A stretch of 64,000 bases of DNA, from positions 1 through 64,000 of the forward strand of contig NZ_JADMJO010000004.1 of the NCBI RefSeq assembly GCF_018780385.1, in the 5' to 3' direction. The notes under the pieces are model-generated. The model was given only the letters and a program-made list of their open reading frames with translations, was not told the origin of the DNA and did no database searches. Positions 22,309 through 31,657 of the stretch are shown here, in pieces. The position numbers were made by a program, and so were the translations under genes. Source of the stretch: Hydrogenophaga sp. GTDB lineage: Bacteria; Pseudomonadota; Gammaproteobacteria; Burkholderiales; Burkholderiaceae_C. How positions within the stretch are numbered: the stretch's first letter is position 1; every line of letters starts with the position of its first letter.

Positions 22309-23957
22309 TCCCTGTGACACACCACGGCCCCCTTCGCCGACTGGGCGCAGCCGCCCTGCTCGCGCTGGCGGCTGTGCCGCTGTTGTGGACTGCGTTTGAA
22401 GCGCTGAAGACCGGTGGCAGCCCTGCCGCCTGGCACGCGCTCGCGCAAGACCCAGCGCTGCCCGACGCCGCGCTGCTCACGTTGTGGACCGGCCTGGCCT
22501 CCACGCTGCTGGCCTGGTGGGGCGCGGCCGCGTTGCTGGCGCGCGGCTTCGTGCGGCATCGCCTCGCGCGCCTGCTGCGTGGCCTGCCGATGATGCTGGC
22601 CACGCCCCACGCTGCGCTGGCCATCGGCTTTCTGTTTCTGCTCGCGCCCAGCGGTTGGTTGCTGCGCGCGCTCTCGCCCTGGCTCACCGGGTTCGACAGC
22701 CCACCACCCTGGCCCACCACGCAAGACCCCTGGGGCCTGGGTCTGATCGCAGCCCTCGTGATCAAGGAAATTCCGTTCCTGCTCTGGACCGCCGCCACCC
22801 AGCTGCAGCGCGACGACGTGCGCCAACGCTGGCGCGCCGAACACGCGCTGGCGCAAACCCTGGGCTATGCGCCGCGCCGCGCCTTCTGGCTGGTGCTGTG
22901 GCCGCAGTTGTCCACGCGCCTGCGCTGGCCCTTGCTCGCGGTTCTGGCCTATGGACTCACCGTGGTCGACATGGCGCTCGTCATGGGCCCGGCGTCGCCG
23001 CCCACGCTCGCCGTGCTCGCCTGGCAATGGCTGCAGGACGCAGACCCCGCCACCTATGCGCAGGGCGCAGCCGCCGGTGTGTTGCTGGCGCTGATGGTGC
23101 TGGCGTGCAGTGCACTCTGGCAGGCTGCGCAGCAGCTGCAGCGCAAAGTACTCGCGCACGGCCACGGTTTGCGCGGTTCCTCCGCTCGAACACCTGGAAC
23201 CGAACTTGGTCTGTGGCTGCTGGTGGGTGTGTACGCCGTCGTGCTGCTGGCGCTGGCCGTGGGCAGCGTCAGTGGCGTGTGGGCGTTTCCCGCCGTGTGG
23301 CCGCAGAGCTTCACCACCGCTGCCTGGCAGCAGGTGGCGCAGAGCAGCGGCACCGTGTTCACCACCCTGTGGCTCGCAACCGGCAGCAGTGCCATCGCGC
23401 TGGTGTGGAGCGTGGCCTGGCTGGAGCTGGCGCCGCGCCGCTGGGACGAGGCCTTGCGCCCGCTGCTCTACCTGCCGCTGGTGCTGCCCGCCGTGTTGTG
23501 GGTGGTGGGGTTGTATGGCGTGGGTCTGCAGTTGCGGCTGGAAGGCCAGGCCAGCGGCCTGCTGATCGCCCACACGCTCATGGTGCTGCCCTACGTGCTG
23601 CTGGCACTCAGCCCGGCCTACCTCGGTTTTGACCCGCGCTACGCACAGCTCAACGCCAGCCTGGGTCGCTCTGGCAGGGCCTTCCTGCTGCGTGTGAAGT
23701 GGCCGCTGCTCAAGCGCTCGCTGGCCTCGGCCACCGCCGTGGGTTTTGCGGTCAGCGTGGCGCAGTACCTGCCCACGCTGTATGTGGGTGCGGGCCGTTT
23801 TTCCAGCGTCACCACCGAAGCCGTCACACTCGCCTCGGGCGGGCAGCGCTCGCTCACCAGCGCCTATGCCGGCCTGCAGCTCGCGCTGCCCGTGCTGGCC
23901 TTTGCACTCGCCGCCTGGCTGGGCCGCCCCCGCCGATTCCGACACACCGCCGCATGA
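22284..23957 (+). CDS. ynjC: ABC transporter permease, YnjC family (fused two-half permease)
   Basis: 557 aa from ATG 22284 (good GGAGAAGGA ahead), overlapping ynjB by 25 bp; GTG 22314 is an alternative. Hydrophobic throughout, with two copies of a BPD-type permease half: six or so membrane segments in about residues 20-280 and again in 290-555. EAA-like loops are visible (EHALAQTLGYAPRRAFWLVLWP and a second RSGRAFLLRVKWPLLKRSL). So one polypeptide can form the whole membrane channel, as in E. coli YnjC. Confidence 0.88.
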   Translation: MGTPIRRVIPVTHHGPLRRLGAAALLALAAVPLLWTAFEALKTGGSPAAWHALAQDPALPDAALLTLWTGLASTLLAWWGAAALLARGFVRHRLARLLRGLPMMLATPHAALAIGFLFLLAPSGWLLRALSPWLTGFDSPPPWPTTQDPWGLGLIAALVIKEIPFLLWTAATQLQRDDVRQRWRAEHALAQTLGYAPRRAFWLVLWPQLSTRLRWPLLAVLAYGLTVVDMALVMGPASPPTLAVLAWQWLQDADPATYAQGAAAGVLLALMVLACSALWQAAQQLQRKVLAHGHGLRGSSARTPGTELGLWLLVGVYAVVLLALAVGSVSGVWAFPAVWPQSFTTAAWQQVAQSSGTVFTTLWLATGSSAIALVWSVAWLELAPRRWDEALRPLLYLPLVLPAVLWVVGLYGVGLQLRLEGQASGLLIAHTLMVLPYVLLALSPAYLGFDPRYAQLNASLGRSGRAFLLRVKWPLLKRSLASATAVGFAVSVAQYLPTLYVGAGRFSSVTTEAVTLASGGQRSLTSAYAGLQLALPVLAFALAAWLGRPRRFRHTAA

Positions 23958-24604
23958 CGCTCGCCGTTCACATCCACCGCCTCGCCACGCGCGACCACAC
24001 GCTGGTGCAAGACCTGCGCATCGACGTGCCGCCCGGCCGCATCCTCACGCTGATGGGCCCCAGCGGCAGCGGCAAGAGCTCGGTGCTCGCGGCCATCGCC
24101 GGCACGCTGCACAGCGTGGCCGAGGGCAGCGAGGCCTTGCGCTTTGAAGGCACGGTGACGCTGGACGGGCGCGACCTCACAAAGTTGCCCACCGCGCAGC
24201 GCGGCATCGGCCTGCTGTTCCAGGACGACCTGCTGTTCGCCCACATGACGGTGGCCGAGAACCTGCTGTTCGCCGTGCCCGCAGGGCCGAAGCGCGAGCG
24301 GGTAGCCGAGGTGGCGCGAGCGCTGGATGAAGCGGGTCTGGTCGGTTTCGGCGAACGCGACCCGGCCACGCTCTCGGGCGGGCAGCGCGCGCGCGTGGCG
24401 CTCATGCGCGCGCTGCTCGCGCGCCCCCGGGCGCTGCTGCTCGACGAGCCGTTTTCCAAGCTCGACGCCACGCTGCGCGACCAGTTCCGCGCCTTCGTGT
24501 TCGACCACCTGCGCGAAAGCGGCGTGCCCGCCGTGCTGGTGACGCACGATACGGCCGACGTGGCCGACCCTTCACTCGTGGTGGAGCTGGGCCATGCTCG
24601 ATAG
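23954..24604 (+). CDS. ynjD: ABC transporter ATP-binding protein, YnjD family
   Basis: 216 aa. Walker A GPSGSGKSS (about 33-41), Q-loop LLFQDDLLFAHMT, signature LSGGQRARVALMRALL, Walker B ALLLDEPFSKLD and H-loop VTHDTADV are all intact. The ATG at 23954 overlaps the ynjC stop by 4 bp and its own stop runs 11 bp into the next gene, so all four genes are translationally linked. Confidence 0.93.
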   Translation: MTLAVHIHRLATRDHTLVQDLRIDVPPGRILTLMGPSGSGKSSVLAAIAGTLHSVAEGSEALRFEGTVTLDGRDLTKLPTAQRGIGLLFQDDLLFAHMTVAENLLFAVPAGPKRERVAEVARALDEAGLVGFGERDPATLSGGQRARVALMRALLARPRALLLDEPFSKLDATLRDQFRAFVFDHLRESGVPAVLVTHDTADVADPSLVVELGHAR

Positions 24605-25199
24605 CGCGATTCAACACATCCTCAAGCCGCCGCTCACCCGCGTGGCCCACACCCTCGTGCGTGCGGGCGTGGGCGCCGATGCACTCAGCTTCATCGGCTT
24701 CGCCATCGGCATGGCCGCTGCCCTGTCCATCGTTTTCCAGCACTTCATGGCGGGCCTGGTGTTGCTGTTGCTCTCGCGGCTCATGGACGGGCTGGACGGT
24801 GCGGTCGCGCGGCTCACCCAGCCCACCGACCGCGGCGGCTTCCTCGACATCACGCTGGATTTCCTGTTCTACGCGGCGATCCCGCTGGCGTTTGCCGTGG
24901 CCGACCCGGCGCACAACGCGCTGCCCGCCGCCGTGCTGCTGGGCAGCTTCATGGGCACGGCCAGCAGCTTCCTGGCCTTTGCCATCGTGGCCGCCAAGCG
25001 CGATCTCACATCCACCGAATTTCCCGACAAGAGTTTCTATTTCCTGGGTGGCCTGACCGAGGCCACCGAGACCATCGCCGCCTTCGTGGCCATGTGTCTG
25101 TGGCCGCAGTGGTTCGCGCCCATCGCCTACGGCTTCGCGGCGCTGTGCGCCATCACCACGGCGTTGCGCATCGGTTGGGGCTGGCAGCGCTTCAATTGA
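24594..25199 (+). CDS. ynjF: CDP-alcohol phosphatidyltransferase family protein, YnjF-like
   Basis: 201 aa membrane protein with the CDP-alcohol phosphotransferase signature D-G-x2-A-R-x7-G-x3-D-x3-D (from DGAVAR through FLDITLD, about residues 65-87). There are several hydrophobic segments on both sides. The family moves a phospho-alcohol from CDP onto an acceptor in lipid synthesis; the substrate of YnjF is not known. E. coli also keeps ynjF at the end of the ynjABCDEF cluster. Here ynjA and the sulfurtransferase ynjE are absent. Confidence 0.88.
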   Translation: MLDSAIQHILKPPLTRVAHTLVRAGVGADALSFIGFAIGMAAALSIVFQHFMAGLVLLLLSRLMDGLDGAVARLTQPTDRGGFLDITLDFLFYAAIPLAFAVADPAHNALPAAVLLGSFMGTASSFLAFAIVAAKRDLTSTEFPDKSFYFLGGLTEATETIAAFVAMCLWPQWFAPIAYGFAALCAITTALRIGWGWQRFN

Positions 25200-25200
25200 T

Positions 25201-25242
25201 TTACTCAGTGTATTGAGTAAAATATCTCAATGCATTGAGTAA
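25201..25242 (+). promoter_or_regulatory. Two tandem operator-like palindromes upstream of the DUF4143-type ATPase
   Basis: Site 1 (25201-25220) is TTACTCA-N6-TGAGTAA. Site 2 contains the perfect 14-bp palindrome CTCAATGCATTGAG (25226-25239) and ends in the same TTGAGTAA half-site. The two copies are 22 bp apart, about two helical turns, and end only 6 bp before the ATG. The stretch is markedly A+T-rich in a G+C-rich region. It looks like a repressor binding site covering the promoter/leader; no regulator gene is adjacent. Confidence 0.65.
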
Positions 25243-25247
25243 TTTTC

Positions 25248-26462
25248 ATGAGCACTGAAATTCAAAGAGACGGACTCAACAACTTCGTTCAGCGGTTGGG
25301 CGAGCCAAGGCGCTTCCTGCAGGTGGTGGCCGGCCCGCGCCAGGTGGGGAAGACCACCCTGGTGCGGCAGGCGCTGGCAAGGCTCGAATCGGATCGATCC
25401 CGCCCATCGATCGCGCAGCACAGCGTGAGCGCGGACAACCCCGGTCTGCAGGGTTCTGGCTGGTTGTCCACTCACTGGGAAACGGCGCGATTCCTCGCCG
25501 CACAGGCGGGAGCGTGCGTGCTCGTGCTGGACGAAGTTCAAAAGCTCCCGCGCTGGACCGACGAGGTCAAACGGCTTTGGGACGAAGACACGGCTGCGGG
25601 TCGTGATGTGCGGGTCGTGGTTCTGGGGTCCGCACCGCTGTTGATCGCCAGGGGACTGACCGAGAGCATGGCAGGCCGCTTCGAGATGACGCGTCTGGGC
25701 CACTGGCGGTACCGGGAGATGCGGGAAGCATTCGGTTTCACGCTGGACCAGTTCATCTTCCACGGTGGATATCCCGGCTCGGCACCACTGGTGGAGAACG
25801 AAACCCGCTGGGCTACCTACGTGCGTGATGCCTTGATCGAAACCACCATCTCCAAAGATGTGCTGCTGATGGCGCCGGTGCAGAAGCCCGCGCTGCTGCG
25901 GCGGCTCTTCGATCTGGCGTGCCGCTACAGCGGGCAGATGTTGAGCTACCAGAAGATGATGGGGCAACTCACCGACGCGGGCAACACCACCACGCTGGCC
26001 CACTATCTGGAGCTGCTGGAAGGCGCGGGTATGGTGTGCGGCCTGCAGAAGTACGCGGGACAAGTGCTCCGGCAGCGCGCCTCCAGTCCCAAGCTGCAGG
26101 TGTTCAACACGGCGCTGATGGGTTCCATCGCGGCATCTGAGGGCTTCGGATTCGAGCGCTTGCGGTCCACGCCCGAGCTCTGGGGCCGCATGGTGGAGAG
26201 CGCGGTGGGCGCGGAGCTGCTGGCCCGGCACGTGAGTCACAGCACCACCCAACCCTTGATCCACTACTGGCACGACAGTGGCCGCGAGGTCGATTTCGTG
26301 CTGCGCCAGGGCCGCGAGTTGTTCGCGCTGGAAGTCAAGAGCGGCATGCTCCGGGGCAACGTGTCCGGACTGAACGCATTCACCACCGCATTTCCCGGCA
26401 CGCGGCCTCTGGTGCTCGGCACCGGTGGTTTGCCACTGGAGAGCTGGTTCGCTGCCGATTGA
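25248..26462 (+). CDS. ATP-binding protein of the AAA / DUF4143 type
   Basis: 404 aa. The N-terminal AAA domain has Walker A GPRQVGKTT (residues 29-37) and Walker B ACVLVLDEVQKLP; the C-terminal DUF4143-like domain ends with EVDFV...LFALEVKSG, resembling a PD-(D/E)xK nuclease-fold core. Such proteins are widespread, horizontally mobile and of uncertain function. It is a single-gene unit between the ynj operon and the P-type ATPase, preceded by tandem palindromes and without a convincing Shine-Dalgarno, so translation may be leaderless or poorly initiated. Confidence 0.85.
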   Translation: MSTEIQRDGLNNFVQRLGEPRRFLQVVAGPRQVGKTTLVRQALARLESDRSRPSIAQHSVSADNPGLQGSGWLSTHWETARFLAAQAGACVLVLDEVQKLPRWTDEVKRLWDEDTAAGRDVRVVVLGSAPLLIARGLTESMAGRFEMTRLGHWRYREMREAFGFTLDQFIFHGGYPGSAPLVENETRWATYVRDALIETTISKDVLLMAPVQKPALLRRLFDLACRYSGQMLSYQKMMGQLTDAGNTTTLAHYLELLEGAGMVCGLQKYAGQVLRQRASSPKLQVFNTALMGSIAASEGFGFERLRSTPELWGRMVESAVGAELLARHVSHSTTQPLIHYWHDSGREVDFVLRQGRELFALEVKSGMLRGNVSGLNAFTTAFPGTRPLVLGTGGLPLESWFAAD

Positions 26463-26531
26463 TTCGCTGCCGCGGGTCCACGTCAGCAACCGCGGGGTGC
26501 CAAGGGAACGATTCTGGTTTACCGCAGCTAC

Positions 26532-29246
26532 TCAGATGCGGTGCACGCCGCGGTACCGCAGCCACGCCTTTTCGGCCTCCACCGCCACGAACAGGCCAGC
26601 CGCCAGCGCAACGATGACGCCCCAGCTCGCGGCATCCAGCGCAGCGGTTCCGAACAGCTGCTGCATGGGCTGCGCGTAGGTCAGCAGCAGCTGGAGCACG
26701 AGCGTGATCACGCAAGTCCACACCGCGACCGGGTTGCCCAGCAAGGTCTCCCGCGTCAGGCCGCTGGCGGTGAAATGCCGCACATTGAAGAGGTAGAAAA
26801 TTTCACCCACCACCATCATGTTGATGACGGTGGTGCGCGCCATCTCCAGACTGCCACCGCGCGCCAGCTGCCAGTTGAAGACGAAGAAACAGGCGCCCAT
26901 GAGCAGCAGGCTCACGAACACCACGCGTGTCAGCATCCAGCGCGTGATGAGGGGTTCACTGGCCGGTCGCGGCGGACGCTGCATCACGCCGCGCTCGGCC
27001 GGCTCGAAGGCCAGCGAGATGTCCAGCGTGATGCTGGTGACCATGTTGATCCACAAGATCTGCGCTGCCGTGACCGGCATGGCCAGCCCGGCGAACACCG
27101 CGAGCAGGATCAACCCGGCCTCGCCACCGTTGGTGGGCAGCACGAACAGCAGCGACTTCTTGATGTTGTCGAACACGGTGCGGCCCTCGCGCACCGCGCC
27201 GGCGATGGTGGCGAAGTTGTCGTCGGTGAGCACCAGGTCGGCTGCCTCTCGCGCCGCGTCGGTGCCGCGCTGCCCCATGGCCACGCCGATGTCGGCGGTC
27301 TTGAGCGCGGGTGCGTCGTTCACGCCGTCACCCGTCATCGCCACCAGCTTGCCTTCGGATTGCAGCGTGGCCACCAGGCGCAGCTTGTGTTCGGGGCTGG
27401 CGCGCGCCACCACATCGGTCTGCTCCAGCCGCTCTTTCAGCGCTGCATCGTCGAGCCGGTCGATCTCGGTACCGGTCAGTGGCCGGCCATCGCGCAAGCC
27501 GATCTTGTGGCCGATGGCTGCCGCGGTGACCGCGTGGTCGCCGGTGATCATCACCACGCGGATGCCGGCGCGCTGGCACTCGGCCACCGCCACCACGGCC
27601 TCCGGGCGCGGCGGGTCCATCAGCCCCACCAGACCCAGCAGCGTAAAGCGGGGCGTGATGTCGCCCATGCTCAATGACACTGTCCCCGTCGGCCGCTCGC
27701 ATTCGGCCAAGGCCAGCACACGCTGGCCTTCGGCAGCAGCCTCGTCCATGCGCACCTGCCAGGCTGCGCTGTTCAGCGGAGCGCCCCGGTCGTTGTTCAC
27801 GCACAGCGACAGCACGCGCTCGGGGGCGCCCTTGAGCAACGCGAACACCCGCCCGGCGTGGTCGTGGTGCAGCGTGGCCATGAAACGGTGCTCGGACTCG
27901 AACGGAATGTCGTCCAGGCGCGGCGTGAGCGCGGCCTCGTGCGCCGGGTCCAGGCCGGCCTTGCGCGCCATCGACAACAGCGCGCCTTCGGTGGGGTCGC
28001 CCGCCAGCACCCAGCCATCGGCCGGCGTGTGGTGCAGTTGCGCGTCGTTGCAGAGCAGCGCGCAGCGGGCCAGGCGTTGAAGGTCGGCTTCCTGCATCGG
28101 ATCGAGTGCCGATCCACCTTGGTGAAAGCCACCCTCGGGCGCGTAGCCCGCGCCGGTCACGTCCAGCGTGCGCCCGGCCAGCATCACGCGCACGGCGGTC
28201 ATTTCGTTGCGCGTGAGGGTGCCGGTCTTGTCGGTGCAGATCACGCTGACCGATCCCAGCGTTTCCACCGCGGGCAGGCGCCGCACCACCGCGCGCTGAC
28301 GCGCCATGGCCGCAGTGCCGATGGCCAGGGTGATGGTGACGATGGCGGGCAGGCCTTCGGGAATGGCCGCCACGGCCAGCCCCACCACCGCCAGAAAGAG
28401 CGCCATCGGGGGCAGGCCCCCGATGTAGGTGCCGTAGAGAAACGTGATCACGCTCACCACCCCGATCACCAGCGTGATCCGGCGCGCGAACTGGTCCAGG
28501 CGGCGCGTCAGTGGCGTGGCCAGGTTGCTCACGTCCGAGACCAGCGCACCGATCTTGCCGATCTCGGTCTGGTGGGCCGTGGCGACCACCACGCCGCTGG
28601 CCTGTCCCACCGCCACCGTGGTGCTGGCAAACGCCATGCACAAGCGGTCGCCCAGCGGCGCATCCTGCGCCACGGGTGCGGTGTCTTTCTCGGCGGGCAC
28701 CGACTCGCCGGTCAGCGCGGCCTCGTCGATGCGCAGGTTCTTGGTGCGCAGCAGCCGCAGGTCGGCCGGCACGCGCGCGCCCGATTCCAGCAGCACCACA
28801 TCGCCGGGCACCAGGTCAGCGGCATCGATCTCGTGACGGTCGCCTCCGCGCAACACGGTGGCCCGGCTGGCCAACATGGCGCGCACGGCATCCAGTGCAC
28901 GCTCGGCCTTGCCTTCCTGCACGAAGCTGATCAGGGCGTTGATCACCACCACACCCAGGATCACCGCCGCATCAAGGTAGTCGCGCAGCCAGAACGTGAC
29001 GAGTGCGGCCACGAGCAGCACGTAGATCAGCAGGTTGTTGAACTGGCGCACCACGCGCACCCACAGGGCGGTGTGCGCCACCCGTTCGATGCGGTTGGGG
29101 CCGTGCTGCGCCAGGCGCTCGGCGGCCTGGGCGGGGGTGAGGCCGGTGTCGGTGCTGCGCAGACTCTCGAACGCATCTCGGCTATCGAGTGCGTGCCAGG
29201 GTTTCGCTGCGACGGTGCCGGATTCAGCGGTTTGGGCTGTGACCAT
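26532..29246 (-). CDS. P2-type cation-transporting ATPase
   Basis: 904 aa. The order is cation_ATPase_N domain (residues 15-80), TM1-2, actuator with LTGESVPAEK, TM3-4 with PEGLP (296-300), phosphorylation site DKTGTLT (Asp339), the nucleotide-binding domain, TGD (MITGDHAVTA), hinge GDGVNDAPALK, and C-terminal TM5-10. PEGLP and the overall length place it with P2 pumps (Ca2+/Mn2+ or Na+/K+-like bacterial ATPases) rather than heavy-metal P1B pumps, which carry CPx and metal-binding domains. The ion cannot be assigned by eye. A Shine-Dalgarno AAGGTGAT precedes the ATG. Confidence 0.93.
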   Translation of the reverse strand: MVTAQTAESGTVAAKPWHALDSRDAFESLRSTDTGLTPAQAAERLAQHGPNRIERVAHTALWVRVVRQFNNLLIYVLLVAALVTFWLRDYLDAAVILGVVVINALISFVQEGKAERALDAVRAMLASRATVLRGGDRHEIDAADLVPGDVVLLESGARVPADLRLLRTKNLRIDEAALTGESVPAEKDTAPVAQDAPLGDRLCMAFASTTVAVGQASGVVVATAHQTEIGKIGALVSDVSNLATPLTRRLDQFARRITLVIGVVSVITFLYGTYIGGLPPMALFLAVVGLAVAAIPEGLPAIVTITLAIGTAAMARQRAVVRRLPAVETLGSVSVICTDKTGTLTRNEMTAVRVMLAGRTLDVTGAGYAPEGGFHQGGSALDPMQEADLQRLARCALLCNDAQLHHTPADGWVLAGDPTEGALLSMARKAGLDPAHEAALTPRLDDIPFESEHRFMATLHHDHAGRVFALLKGAPERVLSLCVNNDRGAPLNSAAWQVRMDEAAAEGQRVLALAECERPTGTVSLSMGDITPRFTLLGLVGLMDPPRPEAVVAVAECQRAGIRVVMITGDHAVTAAAIGHKIGLRDGRPLTGTEIDRLDDAALKERLEQTDVVARASPEHKLRLVATLQSEGKLVAMTGDGVNDAPALKTADIGVAMGQRGTDAAREAADLVLTDDNFATIAGAVREGRTVFDNIKKSLLFVLPTNGGEAGLILLAVFAGLAMPVTAAQILWINMVTSITLDISLAFEPAERGVMQRPPRPASEPLITRWMLTRVVFVSLLLMGACFFVFNWQLARGGSLEMARTTVINMMVVGEIFYLFNVRHFTASGLTRETLLGNPVAVWTCVITLVLQLLLTYAQPMQQLFGTAALDAASWGVIVALAAGLFVAVEAEKAWLRYRGVHRI

Positions 29247-29397
29247 GGGATCACCTTAACCGGGTGGTACTTCCCGGGCCATGACTCACGTCAAAGGGAA
29301 CATGTCCAGCCTGGCCAACTCGGCGAGCGCCTGGGGTTGGTGTAAGAATGCATCGGCCCCGGCGACCGACAGGTTGCAAACCCACACTGGAATTGTC

Positions 29398-31560
29398 GTG
29401 ACCCTTCGAAAAATCTTGCTGCTGGCCGTGGTGCTGCTGGGCATTGCGGCTTTTTTCCTTTTCGATCTGGGCCGCTTCCTCAGCCTGGACTACCTCAAAC
29501 AAAGCCAGGCGAACTTCGAGGCGCTCTACGCTGCCGAGCCGCTGAAGGTCTCGCTGGCGTACTTCACCCTCTATGTGGTGGTGACCGCGCTGTCGTTCCC
29601 CGGCGCGGCCATCCTCACGCTGGCCGGTGGGGCCATCTTTGGCCTGTGGTGGGGCACGCCGCTGGTGTCGTTTGCCTCCAGCCTGGGCGCCACGCTGGCG
29701 TTTCTGGTCTCGCGCTTCGTGCTGCGCGACAGCATCGAAGCGAAGTTCGGCAACCGCCTCGCCGAGATCAACCGCGGCATCGAGAAGGATGGCGCGTTCT
29801 ACCTGTTCACGCTGCGGCTGATTCCGGTGGTGCCGTTCTTCGTGATCAACCTGGTGATGGGCCTCACCAAGATGAAGGCGCTGACCTTTTACGCGGTGAG
29901 CCAGGTCGGCATGCTGGCCGGCACGCTGGTGTACGTGAACGCGGGCACGCAACTGGCGCAGATCGATTCGCTCCAGGGCATCCTGAGCCCGGCGCTGCTG
30001 GGTTCGTTCGTGCTGCTGGGCGTGTTTCCGCTGATCGCGAAGTGGATCGTGGGCCTGCTGCAGAAGCGCAAGGTGTATGCGCGCTGGGCCAGCGTGAAGC
30101 CCGCGCGATTCGACCGCAACCTGATCGTGATCGGCGCCGGTGCGGGCGGCCTGGTGTCGGCCTACATCGCGGCGGTGGTCAAGGCCAAGGTCACGCTGGT
30201 CGAGTCCCACAAGATGGGCGGCGACTGCCTGAACTACGGCTGCGTGCCGAGCAAGGCCCTGATCAAGAGCGCCAAGCTCGCCCACCAGATGCGCCATGGC
30301 GAAACCTACGGTCTCCACAGCACGCCACCCACCTTCAGCTTCAAGGCGGTGATGCAGCGCGTGCAGGACATCGTGCGCGCCATCGAGCCGCACGACAGCG
30401 TGGAGCGCTACACGGGCCTCGGTGTGGAGGTGCTGCAAGGCCACGCGAAGCTGGTGAACCCATGGACCGTGGAGATTGCCTTGAACGACGGCAGCAAACA
30501 GACCCTCACCACCCGCAGCATCGTGATTGCCGCCGGTGCGCGGCCCTTCGTGCCGCCCCTGCCTGGTTTGGAAGACAGTGGCTACGTGACCAGCGACACC
30601 CTGTGGGAGAAGTTCGGCGAACTCGACGAAGTGCCCAAACGCCTGGTGGTGCTGGGCGGTGGACCCATTGGCTGCGAACTCGCACAGAGTTTTGCGCGGC
30701 TGGGCTCTCAGGTGACACAGGTGGAAATGGCACCGCGCGTGATGGCGCGGGAAGACACTGAGGTGAGCGAGCTGGCCCGCCAGGCGCTCATGAAAGACGG
30801 CGTGGACGTGCGCACCGGCCACAAGGCGCTGCGGGTGGAGGCCACGGGCGGCGTGAAGGCACTGGTGGTGGAGCACGCCGGCGCTGAGCAGCGGTTCGAA
30901 TTCGACGAACTGCTGTGCGCCGTGGGCCGCAGCGCGCGCCTCACCGGCTATGGTCTGGAAGAGTTGGGCATCCCGACGAACAAGACGGTGGAGACCAATG
31001 AGTACCTGCAGACGCTCTACCCGAACATCTTTGCTGCCGGCGACGTGGCCGGGCCTTACCAGTTCACCCACGTGGCGGCGCACCAGGCCTGGTACGCGGC
31101 GGTCAACGCGCTGTTCGGTGACTTCAAGAAGTTCAAGGCCGACTACCGCGTGATCCCCTGGGCCACCTTCATCGACCCCGAGGTGGCGCGCGTGGGCTTG
31201 AACGAACAGGAAGCGAAGGAGCAAGGCATCGCGGTGGAGGTGACGAAGTACGGCATCGACGACCTGGACCGTGCCATTGCCGACAGCGAGGCACACGGCT
31301 TCGTGAAGGTGCTCACCGTGCCAGGCAAGGACACCATCCTGGGCGTGATGATCGTTGGCACACACGCGGGCGACCTGCTGGCCGAGTACGTGCTGGCCAT
31401 GAAACACGGCCTGGGTCTGAACAAGATCCTGGGCACCATCCACACCTACCCCACGCTGTCCGAAGCCAACAAATACGCGGCCGGCGAATGGAAACGCGCG
31501 CACGCGCCGCACAGGCTGCTGGAATGGGTGGGCCGGTTCCACGACTGGCGGCGCGGATGA
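29398..31560 (+). CDS. FAD-dependent pyridine nucleotide-disulfide reductase fused to a TVP38/DedA-like membrane domain
   Basis: 720 aa from GTG 29398; the frame is open to 29281, but this start gives VTLRKILLLAVVLLG as the first membrane helix. Residues ~1-220 form a TVP38/TMEM64 (SNARE-associated) membrane domain (FPGAAILTLAGGAIFG, RLIPVVPFFVINLVMG). Residues ~235-720 form a class I flavoprotein reductase: GAGAGGLVSAY (FAD), redox pair C-x4-C in GGDCLNYGCVPSK, GGGPIGCE (NAD(P)H), AAGDVAGPYQFTH (FAD). The C-terminal motif is IHTYPTLSE: the His just before Pro in HPT-type reductases is Tyr here, as in mercuric-reductase-like enzymes. Substrate unknown. Confidence 0.88.
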   Translation: MTLRKILLLAVVLLGIAAFFLFDLGRFLSLDYLKQSQANFEALYAAEPLKVSLAYFTLYVVVTALSFPGAAILTLAGGAIFGLWWGTPLVSFASSLGATLAFLVSRFVLRDSIEAKFGNRLAEINRGIEKDGAFYLFTLRLIPVVPFFVINLVMGLTKMKALTFYAVSQVGMLAGTLVYVNAGTQLAQIDSLQGILSPALLGSFVLLGVFPLIAKWIVGLLQKRKVYARWASVKPARFDRNLIVIGAGAGGLVSAYIAAVVKAKVTLVESHKMGGDCLNYGCVPSKALIKSAKLAHQMRHGETYGLHSTPPTFSFKAVMQRVQDIVRAIEPHDSVERYTGLGVEVLQGHAKLVNPWTVEIALNDGSKQTLTTRSIVIAAGARPFVPPLPGLEDSGYVTSDTLWEKFGELDEVPKRLVVLGGGPIGCELAQSFARLGSQVTQVEMAPRVMAREDTEVSELARQALMKDGVDVRTGHKALRVEATGGVKALVVEHAGAEQRFEFDELLCAVGRSARLTGYGLEELGIPTNKTVETNEYLQTLYPNIFAAGDVAGPYQFTHVAAHQAWYAAVNALFGDFKKFKADYRVIPWATFIDPEVARVGLNEQEAKEQGIAVEVTKYGIDDLDRAIADSEAHGFVKVLTVPGKDTILGVMIVGTHAGDLLAEYVLAMKHGLGLNKILGTIHTYPTLSEANKYAAGEWKRAHAPHRLLEWVGRFHDWRRG

Positions 31561-31657
31561 CAAGACCTGCCAGCGACGTTTCTCGACGACGACAGGTTGC
31601 ACACCGACAAGATCGACGGGAACGTGGCTTGCCAGACCAAGACAGGAGGACTACGAC

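Noticed and set aside
21891-23945. 684-aa antisense frame across the ynjB-ynjC region
   Set aside because: Composition dominated by Gln/Gly/Arg; the opposite strand encodes a typical ABC operon with overlapping starts.
29251-31602. 783-aa open frame antisense to the membrane-fused reductase
   Set aside because: It mirrors the full length of a well-supported gene, is rich in His/Gln/Arg and has no recognisable domain.
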